A stretch of 64,000 bases of DNA from Tessaracoccus palaemonis (GCF_019316905.1 NZ_CP079216.1:868001-932000); one strand, 5' to 3'. Shown: positions 8,840-17,193, counted from the first letter of the stretch. Translations and numbers: made by a program. The notes: a model not told the origin generated them from the sequence alone.

Positions 8840-10473
8840 ACGCCGCGGTGCTCGGTCGGGGGCTGACCGAGGGCTGGCGCGGCATGCTCATCACCGCGGG
8901 GTCCGTCGCGGCGATGCTCGCCCTGGCCCTGTGGATGTACCAGGACATCGACCTCGGGATCTACCAGGCGATGCCGGAGGCCATCCGTGCCGTCATGGGC
9001 ATCCCGGCGGACGCCGACGCGTCGATGATGGCGTACAACGAGATGCTCGGCGCCATCGGAGGGCTGGCGTTCACCGGCGTCGCGATCGCCATCGGGGCAC
9101 GCGCCGTCGCGGGCGAGGAGGCGGACCGGACGCTGTCCGTGGTGCTGTCGGCGCCCGTGTCGCGCGCGGCCTTCGCGGCTTCGAAGGCCGTGGCGATGTT
9201 CGCCGTGATCCTCGTGGCCGGCACCCTGATCTACGGTCTGGCGGAACTCGCTCCCGTCCTGGTCGGCGTGGACAAGGGCGAGGCCCATGTGCTGGCCGTC
9301 ATGATCCACCTCACCGCCTGCGGGGCCTTCCACGGCGCGCTGGCCTTCGCGATCGGTGCGGCCACGGGGCGGCGCTCTGTCGCCTCGGGAGTCGCGGCCT
9401 TCGTGATGGCCGCGGGCTGGCTGGGGAACGGGCTGCTGCCGATGTGGCGCGAGGGCGCCGCCGACTGGATCCCGTGGACCTGGTTCAACGGGTCGAAGCC
9501 GCTGGTGAACGGTGTCGACGGGGGGCACCTGGCCCTGCTGCTCGGCGGCGCCGTCCTGTTGGTGGTGCTCGGCGCCCTGGTCTTCGCCCGGCGCGAGCTG
9601 AGGCTGCAGCAGTCCGGCGGGGCGCTGCTGTCCCGCCTGCAGGCCAACCCGATGGTCGCCAAGGTGCTGGCCCCGACGGCCGCGGGGTCGTCGTTCTTCG
9701 GCATCGCGATGGCGTCGCAGGCCGTGCTGCTGTCGTACGTCGTGCTGATCCTGGTGCTGCTCGGAGTCTCGATGCCGGCGATGTGGAACGTGCTCGAGGA
9801 CACCATGGCGGCGTTCGCGCAGTCTTTCCCCGAGTCGATGGGGGCGCTGTTCGGGGGCGGCGACCTGACGTCGCCCGGTGGCTTCCTGCACATGGAGATC
9901 TTCGGCCTGATGGCCCCGATCTGCGTGATCCTGGTGGCGGTCGCCGCAGCCTCCGGCGGGCTCGCGGGCGAGGAGGGTGCCCGACGGCTGGCGCTGCTGC
10001 TGGCCGCGCCGATGAGGCGGGCCGGGGTCTACGCCACCGTAGCCACCGTGATGATGGTCAAGTCGGCCATCGTCGCCGCCACGTTCTTCCTCGGCATGTG
10101 GGGCGGCCTCGCGCTGGCGCGCATCGACGGGGTGCGGCTCGGTGACCTGGCCTGGGCCTGCGTCCTTCTGATGCTGCTGGGCTGGTGCTTCGGTGCGCTG
10201 GCGCTCGCCCTCGGCGGGGCGACGGGCCGGTCGAAGGTCGCAGTCTGGGGATCGACCGCCGTCGGCGTCGTCACCTACTTCGCATACACGATGCTGCTGG
10301 CGGTGGGGAAGGAGAACCACGGCTGGTTCTCGCCGTTCCGTGCGTATCTCTACGGCCCGCCCCTGCAGGAGGGCATCGTCTGGTGGCAGCCGGTGTGGCT
10401 GGTCGCCGCGACCGCGGTCCTGCTCGCCGTCGGCCTGCCGCTGTTCCTCCGCCGCGACCTCCGCCTGAACTGA
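8836..10473 (+). CDS. ABC exporter permease, two fused membrane halves
   Basis: 545 aa, GTG start inside the ATPase stop. Many hydrophobic segments are arranged as two similar halves: each has a conserved cytoplasmic patch, GEEADRTLSVVLSAPVSR near residue 95 and GEEGARRLALLLAAPMRR near residue 377. This is the layout of permeases annotated as exporters of polyketide antibiotics, in which one chain supplies both halves of the pore. It forms an operon with the upstream ATPase and TetR regulator. The gene ends at the border of a repeat-rich accessory region. Confidence 0.9.
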   Translation: MNAAVLGRGLTEGWRGMLITAGSVAAMLALALWMYQDIDLGIYQAMPEAIRAVMGIPADADASMMAYNEMLGAIGGLAFTGVAIAIGARAVAGEEADRTLSVVLSAPVSRAAFAASKAVAMFAVILVAGTLIYGLAELAPVLVGVDKGEAHVLAVMIHLTACGAFHGALAFAIGAATGRRSVASGVAAFVMAAGWLGNGLLPMWREGAADWIPWTWFNGSKPLVNGVDGGHLALLLGGAVLLVVLGALVFARRELRLQQSGGALLSRLQANPMVAKVLAPTAAGSSFFGIAMASQAVLLSYVVLILVLLGVSMPAMWNVLEDTMAAFAQSFPESMGALFGGGDLTSPGGFLHMEIFGLMAPICVILVAVAAASGGLAGEEGARRLALLLAAPMRRAGVYATVATVMMVKSAIVAATFFLGMWGGLALARIDGVRLGDLAWACVLLMLLGWCFGALALALGGATGRSKVAVWGSTAVGVVTYFAYTMLLAVGKENHGWFSPFRAYLYGPPLQEGIVWWQPVWLVAATAVLLAVGLPLFLRRDLRLN

Positions 10474-10480
10474 CGCGCCC

Positions 10481-10637
10481 GGTCCCCTGAGCCCATCCCA
10501 ATTCCCTGAGCCCACCCTGGTTCCCTGAGCTTGTCGAAGGGCCCTGAGCTTGCCCCGGTTCCCTGAGCTTGTCGACGGGCCTGAGCCCACCCCGGTTCCC
10601 TGAGCTTGTCGAAGGGCCCTGAGCGAAGCGAAGGGGA
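10481..10637 (+). repeat. Cluster of CCTGAGC/GTCGAAGGG dispersed repeats
   Basis: At least six copies of a CCCTGAGC-type word occur here, several extended to CCTGAGCTTGTCGAAGGG. The last runs into GAGCGAAGCGAAGGG. These short REP-like repeats recur at 11931-12195, 13180-13315, 13425-13490, 28669-28760 and 28870-28985, always near the ends of genes or inside the degraded HNH gene. This cluster and the hairpin element after it fill most of the 401-bp gap after the ABC permease. Confidence 0.85.
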
Positions 10638-10677
10638 GATCCGATCCCCCGAGTCCCACCCCGGCTCCCCCTTTCCG

Positions 10678-10746
10678 GCACAAAGATGCCTATCCCGGGG
10701 CCGCTGCAACATGGCAACAGCGGCACCGATATACGCATCGTTGTGC
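10678..10746 (+). repeat. 69-bp hairpin element, copy 1
   Basis: The ends are GCACAAAGATGC and GCATCGTTGTGC, inverted copies with one mismatch. Inner segments also pair (CCGGGGCCGCTG with CAGCGGCACCG around ACATGG), so the whole element can fold into one long imperfect hairpin. A second copy of equal length and orientation lies at 13338-13406, on the other side of the HNH pseudogene, and similarity continues about 15 bp beyond the right end (CGAGCTGG). Confidence 0.85.
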
Positions 10747-10815
10747 ACGAGATCGAGCTGGCCACGGGAAGGCCACGGCCGACGACCCTGTCGCTCCACT
10801 CAGGATGAACAGCCC

Positions 10816-10875
10816 TGTGGATAATTCAGACGGGCGTGCGAAAACTGTCGGTGGCGGGTCGTAGCGTGGGTGTCA
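10816..10875 (+). promoter_or_regulatory. Leaderless promoter of the first DUF222/HNH gene
   Basis: TAGCGT (10862-10867) lies 7 nt before the ATG at 10875, so the message is probably leaderless. Upstream are TGTCGGTGG (10846-10854) and the 9-mer TGTGGATAA (10816-10824), the reverse complement of a consensus DnaA box. The second DUF222 gene at 58576 has the same elements in the same order at matching distances. Confidence 0.6.
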
Positions 10876-11780
10876 TGGAAACCAGGCGACGCGACGATTC
10901 CCGGCAGGCGACCCACCGCCTCCGCGCCGGTGTCGCCCTGCGTCGCCGTGGCGAGGCCGAGGAGTTGGAGGCCATCTGCGACCTGGCCCTGGCCTACCGC
11001 CTGGATGAGGCGGACCTGTTGGATTACGGGACCGAGGTCTATCGGGACCGTGACACGAAACTGCCGGAGAAGCTGGTCCGTCCGGGTGGGGAGGGAACCC
11101 CATCGGTGTCGGAGTTCCTGGCGATGGAGGTCGCGGCGTTGCTGCGGTGTTCGCAGACCGCGGCGATCGAGAGGATCGTCTCCGCGCTGAATCTGAGGTA
11201 TCGGCATCCGATGTTGTTCGAGGCTGTGATCAACGGGGAGGTCGAACGTTGGCTCGCCGCGAGGGCGGCCTGGTTGTGTCGGGATCTGGATCCGCTGCAG
11301 GCCGAGACGGTCACGGCCCGCTGGCTGCCGAGGCAGTACGGCCTGGTCCCCAGCGCCGCGCTGGGGGAGCTGAAGAAACTGATCATCCGCGCCGACGCGG
11401 CCGCCGCGCGGGCACGGGAGGCGGAGGCCCGGACCCGGCGCGGGGTGTGGCTGCGTGACGAGGAACCCGGCGTCACGTCGATCGGCGGCCGGCTCGATGT
11501 GTTGGATGGCAGGATCGTCGACGAACGCCTCCACCAGATCTCCGAGCGGTTGAAGGCCCGATACCCCGGGCTGGGCCACTCCGCCCGCCGCGCGAAGGCA
11601 CTCTCCCTGGCCATGAACCCGGACCTCCTACTCACACTCCTCGAAGCCGACCAGCCCGCCCTCGGCATCGACCTCGACAGCGGCCTCGAGTGCCGGGGTA
11701 TCGACAGCAACAGGCCGGGCGGCGACCTCAACCGCTCGGAGAGCGACCACGACACTCCGGTCATCGCGCCGCTGCCGGGT

Positions 11781-11900
11781 GAGCCGCCCGACGAGGACGG
11801 GGCGCCGTTCCCGGATGAGCCGCCCGACGAGGACGGGGCGCCGTTACCGGATGAGCCACCCGACGAGGACGAGGCGCCGTTCCCGGACGAGTTGCCCGAG
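11781..11900 (+). repeat. 36-bp in-frame tandem repeat in the DUF222 linker
   Basis: Three full units begin at 11781, 11817 and 11853, and a partial fourth at 11889. They encode EPPDEDGAPFPD-like dodecapeptides. The acidic, proline-rich character suggests a flexible linker between the DUF222 and HNH domains. Confidence 0.9.
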
Positions 11901-11930
11901 ATCGAACCCCCATCTCCTCCCGGACCAGAT

Positions 11931-12195
11931 CCCTTCGCTTCGCTCAAGGCACTTCGACAGGCATGTGCTGAGCCCCGTCGAAGTGCTCGGCGACCCGACC
12001 AGTCCCCTGAGCCGCGATCCCGGTTTTCTGAGCCGCCTTCCCGGTTCCCTGAGCTCGTCGAAGGGCGCCGAGCGGAGCGAGGCGAGACACGGGACACGTC
12101 GCGACCCGACCGGTTCCCTGAGCCGACCCGGTTAGCCGAGCCGCCTTCCCGGTTCCCTGAGCTCGTCGAAGGGCACCGAGCGCAGCGAGGCGAAG
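11931..12195 (+). repeat. Dispersed repeats inside the HNH pseudogene
   Basis: CCCTTCGCTTCGCTCAAGG opens the stretch. It is followed by several CCTGAGC words and two copies of GGTTCCCTGAGCTCGTCGAA continuing to GAGCGNAGCGAGGCGA. The repeats match the intergenic ones elsewhere in the window but here lie within the linker reading frame. Confidence 0.85.
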
Positions 12196-12940
12196 ACCCA
12201 CCACCCCACACGGCCCGCCTGGACGGGGGCGGGACAGAACCCAGTCCACATGCCCGGCGGCCCGATACCCCACCGCCGCCCACACCTGCGCCGTTGCCGA
12301 GGGTAGAGAGATCGTCGTGCACATCACCGCGGACGCGGACGGAAACCTGGACCCGGTCGCATCGGTCGAACGCGCCGACACCCTCACCACCACCCTGCTC
12401 GGCGAGTTGCTCGGCGACGGGTACCGCAACGGGGAGATCAGCGTGAAGGTCCAGCCCGTCATCGACCTGAACAACATCCCCGCCGCGGACGGGTACCGGC
12501 CGACGCGGCGGATGCGCAAAGCGTTGCGGCTGCTGCGACCCACGGAGGCGTTCCCGTTCTCCACCCGCACCCGCCGCCTGGACATCGACCACAACACCAC
12601 CTACCAGCCCGGCCGACCCGGCCAGACCCGCCTGGACAACCTCGCCCAGCTCTGCCGCCGCGTGCACCGCGGCAAGACCAAGGGCGCCTGGGTACTGAAC
12701 CAGATCGCACCCGGCCACTTCCGCTGGACCAGCCCCCTGGGCTACGTCTACGAAGTCACCAGCGGCGGCACCTGGCTGGAATGCACCCCCGACCTCGGCC
12801 CACACCTCAGCCCCGTCGACAAGACCATCCAGGACTGGTGCGACACCATCGCCGACGCCACCCACCTCGCCCGCCGCGGCTGACAACACTCCCTGGGGCT
12901 CCCGCCGCTCCGTGCGACGGACTCCCTTCGCTTCGCTCAG

Positions 12941-13170
12941 GGCACCTCGACAGGCTCGGCGAACCGTACCAGGCACCTCGACAGGCTCGGCGAGCCGGAC
13001 CGGGCACCTCGACAGGCTCGGCGAACCGTACGAGGCACCTCGACAGGCTCGGCGAGCCGGACCGGGCACCTCGACAGGCTCGGCGAACCGGACCAGGCAC
13101 CTCGACAGGCTCGGCGAACCGTACCAGGCACCTCGACAGGCTCGGCGACCCGTAGCACGCACCTCGAAGG
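12941..13170 (+). repeat. 31-bp tandem minisatellite
   Basis: Units start at 12941, 12972, 13003, 13034, 13065, 13096 and 13127, with a decayed eighth at 13158; the period is exactly 31 bp. Each begins GGCACCTCGACAGGCTCGGC. The tail alternates between a GAACCGTACCA-like and a GAGCCGGACCG-like form. There are no unique spacers, so it is not a CRISPR array. It lies just after the HNH pseudogene and appears to have grown from one of the dispersed repeats. The 721-bp gap from 12884 to 13604 holds this array, two repeat clusters and a hairpin element. Confidence 0.9.
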
Positions 13171-13179
13171 GCCCGAACT

Positions 13180-13315
13180 GAGGCCGTCGAAGTGCTCGGC
13201 GACCCCAGCGGTTCCCTGAGCTCGTCGAAGGGCCCTGAGCGAAGCGAAGGGAATCAATCTCCCCAGGCTTCTCCCTTCGCTGCGCTCAGGGCGTTTGCGA
13301 CGGGCTCGAACCGGT
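13180..13315 (+). repeat. Dispersed repeat cluster
   Basis: It contains GTCGAAGTGCTCGGCGACC, TTCCCTGAGCTCGTCGAAGG with GAGCGAAGCGAAGGG, and an inverted half CCCTTCGCTGCGCTCAGGG, so it includes both orientations of the repeat. Confidence 0.8.
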
Positions 13316-13337
13316 CACCTGACCTGTGCCCTTTCCC

Positions 13338-13406
13338 GCACAACGATGCCTATACGGGGGCCGCTGCAACATGGGAACAGCAGCCCCGACATACGCATCG
13401 TTGTGC
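13338..13406 (+). repeat. 69-bp hairpin element, copy 2
   Basis: The ends GCACAACGATGC and GCATCGTTGTGC are perfect 12-bp inverted repeats. The middle matches copy 1 at 10678-10746 (CCGCTGCAACATGG followed by CAACAG or GAACAG). Length and orientation are the same as copy 1. The fold is a long imperfect hairpin. Confidence 0.85.
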
Positions 13407-13424
13407 ACCGGGACCGAGCTGGGA

Positions 13425-13490
13425 CCCTTCGCTGCGCTCAGGGCACCTCGACGGGGCCTGTGCTGAGCCTGTCGAAGTGTTCGGCGACCC
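13425..13490 (+). repeat. Dispersed repeat cluster before the Nudix gene
   Basis: CCCTTCGCTGCGCTCAGGG is followed by GCACCTCGACGGGG and TGCTGAGCCTGTCGAAGTG, ending about 115 bp before the Nudix start codon. Confidence 0.75.
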
Positions 13491-13604
13491 GAGATGGCCA
13501 CCTCGACCGGCCCCACGGGCCCGGCGCGAGACCATGGCCGGGCAGCCCCGTTGCCGCGTCTGCCCGGACCGCTAACCTGGTCGTCGAGCAGGACAGGAGC
13601 GCGC

Positions 13605-14006
13605 ATGAAGCGGATCACGGTGGTGGGTGCAGTGCTGGTTCGCGACGGCCGCATCCTTGCCGCCCAGCGAGGCGAGGGGATGTCGCTCGCCGGGTGCTGG
13701 GAGTTTCCGGGCGGAAAGATCGAACCCGGCGAGACGCCGCAGGAGACGCTGCGACGCGAGATCGTCGAGGAGTTGGGCTGTCGGATCGAGATCGGTGAAC
13801 TTGTCGCCCGCACCGAGCACGCCTACGACTTCGGCCTCGTGGACCTCTCCACGTACTGGTGCCGCCTGATCGCCGGCGAACCAGCCTTGACCGAGCATGC
13901 GGCCATCGTCTGGGCCGACGCCGAGGAACTCGCGGCTCTCGAGTGGGCACCGGCTGACGTCGAGTCAGTGGAGACGATCCTCGCCGAGCGCGAGCGATGG
14001 AGCTGA
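13605..14006 (+). CDS. Nudix hydrolase, MutT-like
   Basis: 133 aa. The ATG at 13605 follows GGACAGGAG; longer frames would start in repeats. The Nudix box is complete: GGKIEPGETPQETLRREIVEELG (about 38-60), with the REIVEE metal ligands. The opening VVGAVLVRDGRILAAQRGEG and the WEFPGGK lead-in are those of the (deoxy)nucleoside triphosphate pyrophosphohydrolase (MutT/CTP-pyrophosphohydrolase) group. The stop overlaps the start of the downstream helicase gene by 10 bp, so the two are translationally coupled and probably act together. A housekeeping 8-oxo-dGTP role is possible, but the coupling and the island setting suggest nucleotide processing in a defence or repair module. Confidence 0.9.
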   Translation: MKRITVVGAVLVRDGRILAAQRGEGMSLAGCWEFPGGKIEPGETPQETLRREIVEELGCRIEIGELVARTEHAYDFGLVDLSTYWCRLIAGEPALTEHAAIVWADAEELAALEWAPADVESVETILAERERWS

Positions 14007-17000
14007 CCTCCACCGCGGTCGGCCGAGACACACTCTTCGGCTTCCTCGACGCCGACGCACCGTCACCCCGGCAGTTTCAGCCTCGCCTCATCGTCAACGA
14101 GGACGGCGACACGATGCTGCGCGCGATCCTGCACGAGCTCCGGCGATCGACCAGCTTCGTGTTCTCCGTCGCCTTCGTCACCCCGGGAGCCGTGGCGACC
14201 CTCAAACAGGCGCTGCTGGACTACGCCGGCCGCGGCACGATCATCACGTCGACCTACCTCGGCTTCAACTCCCCGCAGGCCTTCGAGGAACTCGCGGCCC
14301 TCCCCGGCGTCGACGTCCTGCTCCTCGACGACCCAGCCGAGGCGTTCCACGCGAAGGGCTACCTGTTCCGTCAGCCCACGGGCACGGCCGCCATCATCGG
14401 CAGTTCCAACCTGACCGAGAGCGCGCTGCAGCGCAACCACGAGTGGAACCTCCGCTTCTCCGCGCTCGACGGCGGGAACATCGTCCATCAGCTGGAGGCT
14501 GTGGTGGCCCGGCAGGTCGCCCGCGCCCGCACACTGGATCAGGACTGGATCGACGCCTACCGCCGCGTCTGGGTGCGGCCCGTCACGCACGGCGCACCCC
14601 AGCTGATCGGCCCGGCCGGTGCGACTCGCGCCAGCGAGCAGGTCCTTCCCAACGCGATGCAGGTGGAGGCGCTCGAGCAGATCGACCTGCTGCGCTCGGC
14701 GGGGGAGCGGCGCGCGGTCGTGATCTCGGCCACTGGCACCGGCAAGACGATCCTCGCCGCTCTCGACGTGCGCCGCGCGGCCCCGCGACGGATGCTGTTC
14801 GTCGTCCACCGCGAGCAGATCCTGGACAAGGCGATCTCCGAGTTCAAGCGCGTCCTGAACGCACCCGACGAGGACTTCGGGAAGTGGACCGGCGGGGTCA
14901 GACAGGACAACCGTCGTTACGTCTTCGCGACGATCCAGACGATCAGCCGGGCGGACAACCTGGGAACCATCTCCCCAGACGCCTTCGACTACGTCCTCAT
15001 CGACGAGGTGCACAAAGCCGGCGCCCGGACCTACCGTCGAGTGATCGACCACCTCAGCCCGGACTTCCTGCTGGGCATGACCGCGACCCCGGAGCGGACC
15101 GACGGATTCGACATCTTCGAGCTGTTCGACCACAACGTCGCCTACGAGATCCGGCTCCAGAAGGCACTCGAGGCCGACATGCTCGCGCCCTTCCATTACT
15201 ACGGAGTCACGGACTACGTCGACGCCAACGGAGAGGTCATCGACGACGCCAGCCGGCTCGGCCAGCTCGTCGCCCCGGAACGGGTCGACCACCTTCTGCG
15301 CGCGGTCGACACCTACGCTCGTCGGGGCGAGCCGATCCATGGCCTCGTGTTCTGCTCCGGGAAGGACGAGGCACACGAGCTCTCGCGTCTCCTCAACGCC
15401 CGGACCCTGCGCGGCGCCCCGCTCCGCACACGCGCGCTCACCGGAGACGACAGGCCGGAGGTGCGGGAAGCGGCGGTGGAACAGCTTGAACGGGGCGAGC
15501 TCGACTACCTCCTGACGGTCGACATCTTCAACGAGGGCATCGACATCCCGAAGATCAACCAGGTGGTCATGCTCCGCCAGACGTCCTCCAGCATCGTCTT
15601 CACCCAGCAGCTCGGCCGCGGGCTGCGCCGCGCTGCGGGCAAGGACTACCTCGTCGTCATCGACTTCATCGGCAACTACACCAACAACTTCCTCATCCCC
15701 ATCGCGCTGTTCGGGGACACGAGCCTCAACAAGGACTCGGTGCGCCGGGCGCTGATCGACGCACGGGAGGCGGGATCGATCGCCGGGCTCTCCAGCGTCA
15801 GCTTCGACGAGATCTCCCGGGAACGTGTGTTCCGGGCCCTCGACGTGGCGAAGCTCGACTCGCTGGCCAACCTCAAGGCGGCCTACACCGAGATGGCCAG
15901 CCGGGTCGGTGCCCGCCCGCGCCTGATCGACTTCGCCCGCTTCGACACGGTCGACGCCACCGTGCTGGCCAACCGGGAGAAGACCTACTGGCGCTTCCTC
16001 CGGAAGATCAGGAAGGCGGACGCGCCGTCCGAGCGAGCCGACCGGCTGCTCAGGCTACTGACCTACCTGATCCTCGACGGCAAGAGGCCGCACGAGCTCG
16101 TGATCCTGCAGGCGCTGCTGGACCGTGGCGAGCAGACCAGGTCCGACGTCGTCGGCGAGTTGTCTTTGCGTGGTTGCTCCCATGACGACGCGGTGGTCGA
16201 TGCGAGCCTCCGAGTGCTGGATCGCAGTTTCCTGCCCGCGAAGGTCCACGACGACTACCTCCCGGTTGTCGAGGTCTCCGGCGATCGCATCGGCCTCTCT
16301 GCGGAGTTCCGGCACGAGTGGGACGTCGACGTCGACTTCCGCGGACACGTGGAGGACCTGGTGGAGACCGGCCTGTACCTGGCCCGCCACCGCCACGACT
16401 GGTCGGCCGGCTTCCGCGTGGGCGAGCGGTACTCACGCCGCGACGCCTGCCGGCTGTTGAACTGGGCCAGCGACCAGACCTCCACCGTGTACGGCTACAA
16501 GGTGGATCGCGCGACGGCAACCTGCCCGATCTTCGTGACCTACCACAAGTCCGACGAGGTGGGAGCGACCGTCGCGTACGAGGACGAGCTGCTCGACGAG
16601 GCCACCATGCGGTGGTTCACCCGCAGCCGACGGACGCTGGCCAGCGACGAAGTCCGGGCCATCACCAGTAACAGCGTCGCCATCCATGTCTTCGTCAAGC
16701 GCGACGATGCCGAGGGCACCGACTTCGTCTACCTCGGCAGGGCGCGGTCGCAGTCTCCCGAGCAGGAGCAGATGCCCGACGGCAACGGCGGAGCAGTGTC
16801 GGTCGTGACGATGCAGCTGAGGCTTGAGCGTCCCGTCCCCCGGTCGCTGTTCGACTATCTGACGGTGGGGGCTGTCGCCACGCCGGAACCTCTGCCGACG
16901 TCAGATATCGCCTGGCCCGAACAAGGCCCGGTGCCAGGGGCGGATGTCGTCCATGGGGACGAACAGGAACTGCTGCTGCCGTTCGATCTGGCGGCGGAGC

Positions 17001-17011
17001 TCAAAGATTGA
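13997..17011 (+). CDS. PLD-like nuclease/SF2 helicase/DUF3427 fusion protein
   Basis: 1004 aa. The N-terminal domain (about 30-180) is phospholipase-D-like, with H118-A-K120 and G135-SSN: one HKD-type half-site. An SF2 helicase core follows: Walker A ATGTGKT with Lys250, DEVH at 336-339, TATPER at 362-367, and motif VI QLGRGLRR (Arg541, Arg544). The last 400 or so residues match the DUF3427 type by position and context. The start codon lies inside the Nudix gene (10-bp overlap). PLD-helicase-DUF3427 proteins paired with Nudix enzymes recur in accessory islands of bacteria, and PLD plus helicase is also the combination in Mokosh-type anti-phage systems, though this is not a clear member. Probable role: nucleic-acid translocation and cleavage in phage or plasmid defence; inferred, not shown. 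Confidence 0.88.
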   Translation: MELTSTAVGRDTLFGFLDADAPSPRQFQPRLIVNEDGDTMLRAILHELRRSTSFVFSVAFVTPGAVATLKQALLDYAGRGTIITSTYLGFNSPQAFEELAALPGVDVLLLDDPAEAFHAKGYLFRQPTGTAAIIGSSNLTESALQRNHEWNLRFSALDGGNIVHQLEAVVARQVARARTLDQDWIDAYRRVWVRPVTHGAPQLIGPAGATRASEQVLPNAMQVEALEQIDLLRSAGERRAVVISATGTGKTILAALDVRRAAPRRMLFVVHREQILDKAISEFKRVLNAPDEDFGKWTGGVRQDNRRYVFATIQTISRADNLGTISPDAFDYVLIDEVHKAGARTYRRVIDHLSPDFLLGMTATPERTDGFDIFELFDHNVAYEIRLQKALEADMLAPFHYYGVTDYVDANGEVIDDASRLGQLVAPERVDHLLRAVDTYARRGEPIHGLVFCSGKDEAHELSRLLNARTLRGAPLRTRALTGDDRPEVREAAVEQLERGELDYLLTVDIFNEGIDIPKINQVVMLRQTSSSIVFTQQLGRGLRRAAGKDYLVVIDFIGNYTNNFLIPIALFGDTSLNKDSVRRALIDAREAGSIAGLSSVSFDEISRERVFRALDVAKLDSLANLKAAYTEMASRVGARPRLIDFARFDTVDATVLANREKTYWRFLRKIRKADAPSERADRLLRLLTYLILDGKRPHELVILQALLDRGEQTRSDVVGELSLRGCSHDDAVVDASLRVLDRSFLPAKVHDDYLPVVEVSGDRIGLSAEFRHEWDVDVDFRGHVEDLVETGLYLARHRHDWSAGFRVGERYSRRDACRLLNWASDQTSTVYGYKVDRATATCPIFVTYHKSDEVGATVAYEDELLDEATMRWFTRSRRTLASDEVRAITSNSVAIHVFVKRDDAEGTDFVYLGRARSQSPEQEQMPDGNGGAVSVVTMQLRLERPVPRSLFDYLTVGAVATPEPLPTSDIAWPEQGPVPGADVVHGDEQELLLPFDLAAELKD

Positions 17012-17055
17012 CGGTGTCCCGGAGCGCCCAACGCCACCGTGAACTGCACACGCCA

Positions 17056-17105
17056 CCCTTGTCGACACATGCCACCGCCATGGCGGTGGCATGTGTCGAC
17101 AAGGG
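17056..17105. repeat. Perfect 50-bp palindrome
   Basis: The two 25-bp arms are exact inverse copies centred on CCATGG at 17080/17081; each arm contains TTGTCGACACATGCCACC. The 11-mer ACGCCACCCTT overlaps the left edge (17050-17060), and its inverse AAGGGTGGCGT occurs twice to the right (17120-17130 and 17139-17149). It lies in the 229-bp gap between the helicase and cysK stops, so it may end transcription from both sides, or it may be a mobile or recombination remnant. Confidence 0.9.
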
Positions 17106-17193
17106 AAGCGTCCGTCGAGAAGGGTGGCGTCGGTCAGTAAGGGTGGCGTCTGCGTGTGTGGGGTGCCGGTCGGGGCGGTGGCCCGGATAACGA

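Larger units (their letters stand above)
10875..12883 (+). pseudogene. DUF222/HNH endonuclease (13E12 family), frameshifted in the linker
   Basis: The N-terminal DUF222 domain (METRRRDD to about LLEADQPALG) reads in one frame that stays open to 12446. The C-terminal HNH domain reads in another frame: it is open from 12161 and clearly homologous from about 12245 (VAEGREIVVHITADADG) through the HNH core LDIDH...GQTRLDNL...RRVHRGKT to the stop at 12883. Compared with the intact paralogue at 58576-60393, both halves are present and in order, so a net frameshift lies between 12161 and about 12245. The linker there contains acidic Pro-rich repeats and several dispersed repeats translated in frame (SRFPELVEG twice). 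A GTG at 12317 with GAGAG upstream could allow separate translation of the HNH half. Probably inactive as a single protein. Confidence 0.75.

Noticed and set aside
11039-13162. A 707-codon minus-strand open frame across the HNH pseudogene and minisatellite
   Set aside because: It is open only because the DNA is GC-rich and the 31-bp repeat lacks stops; the peptide is a simple Arg/Ser/Pro repeat with no family features, and the plus strand encodes clear DUF222 and HNH domains.
12941-13170. Possible CRISPR array
   Set aside because: The whole 31-bp unit repeats without unique spacers, and no cas gene is present.
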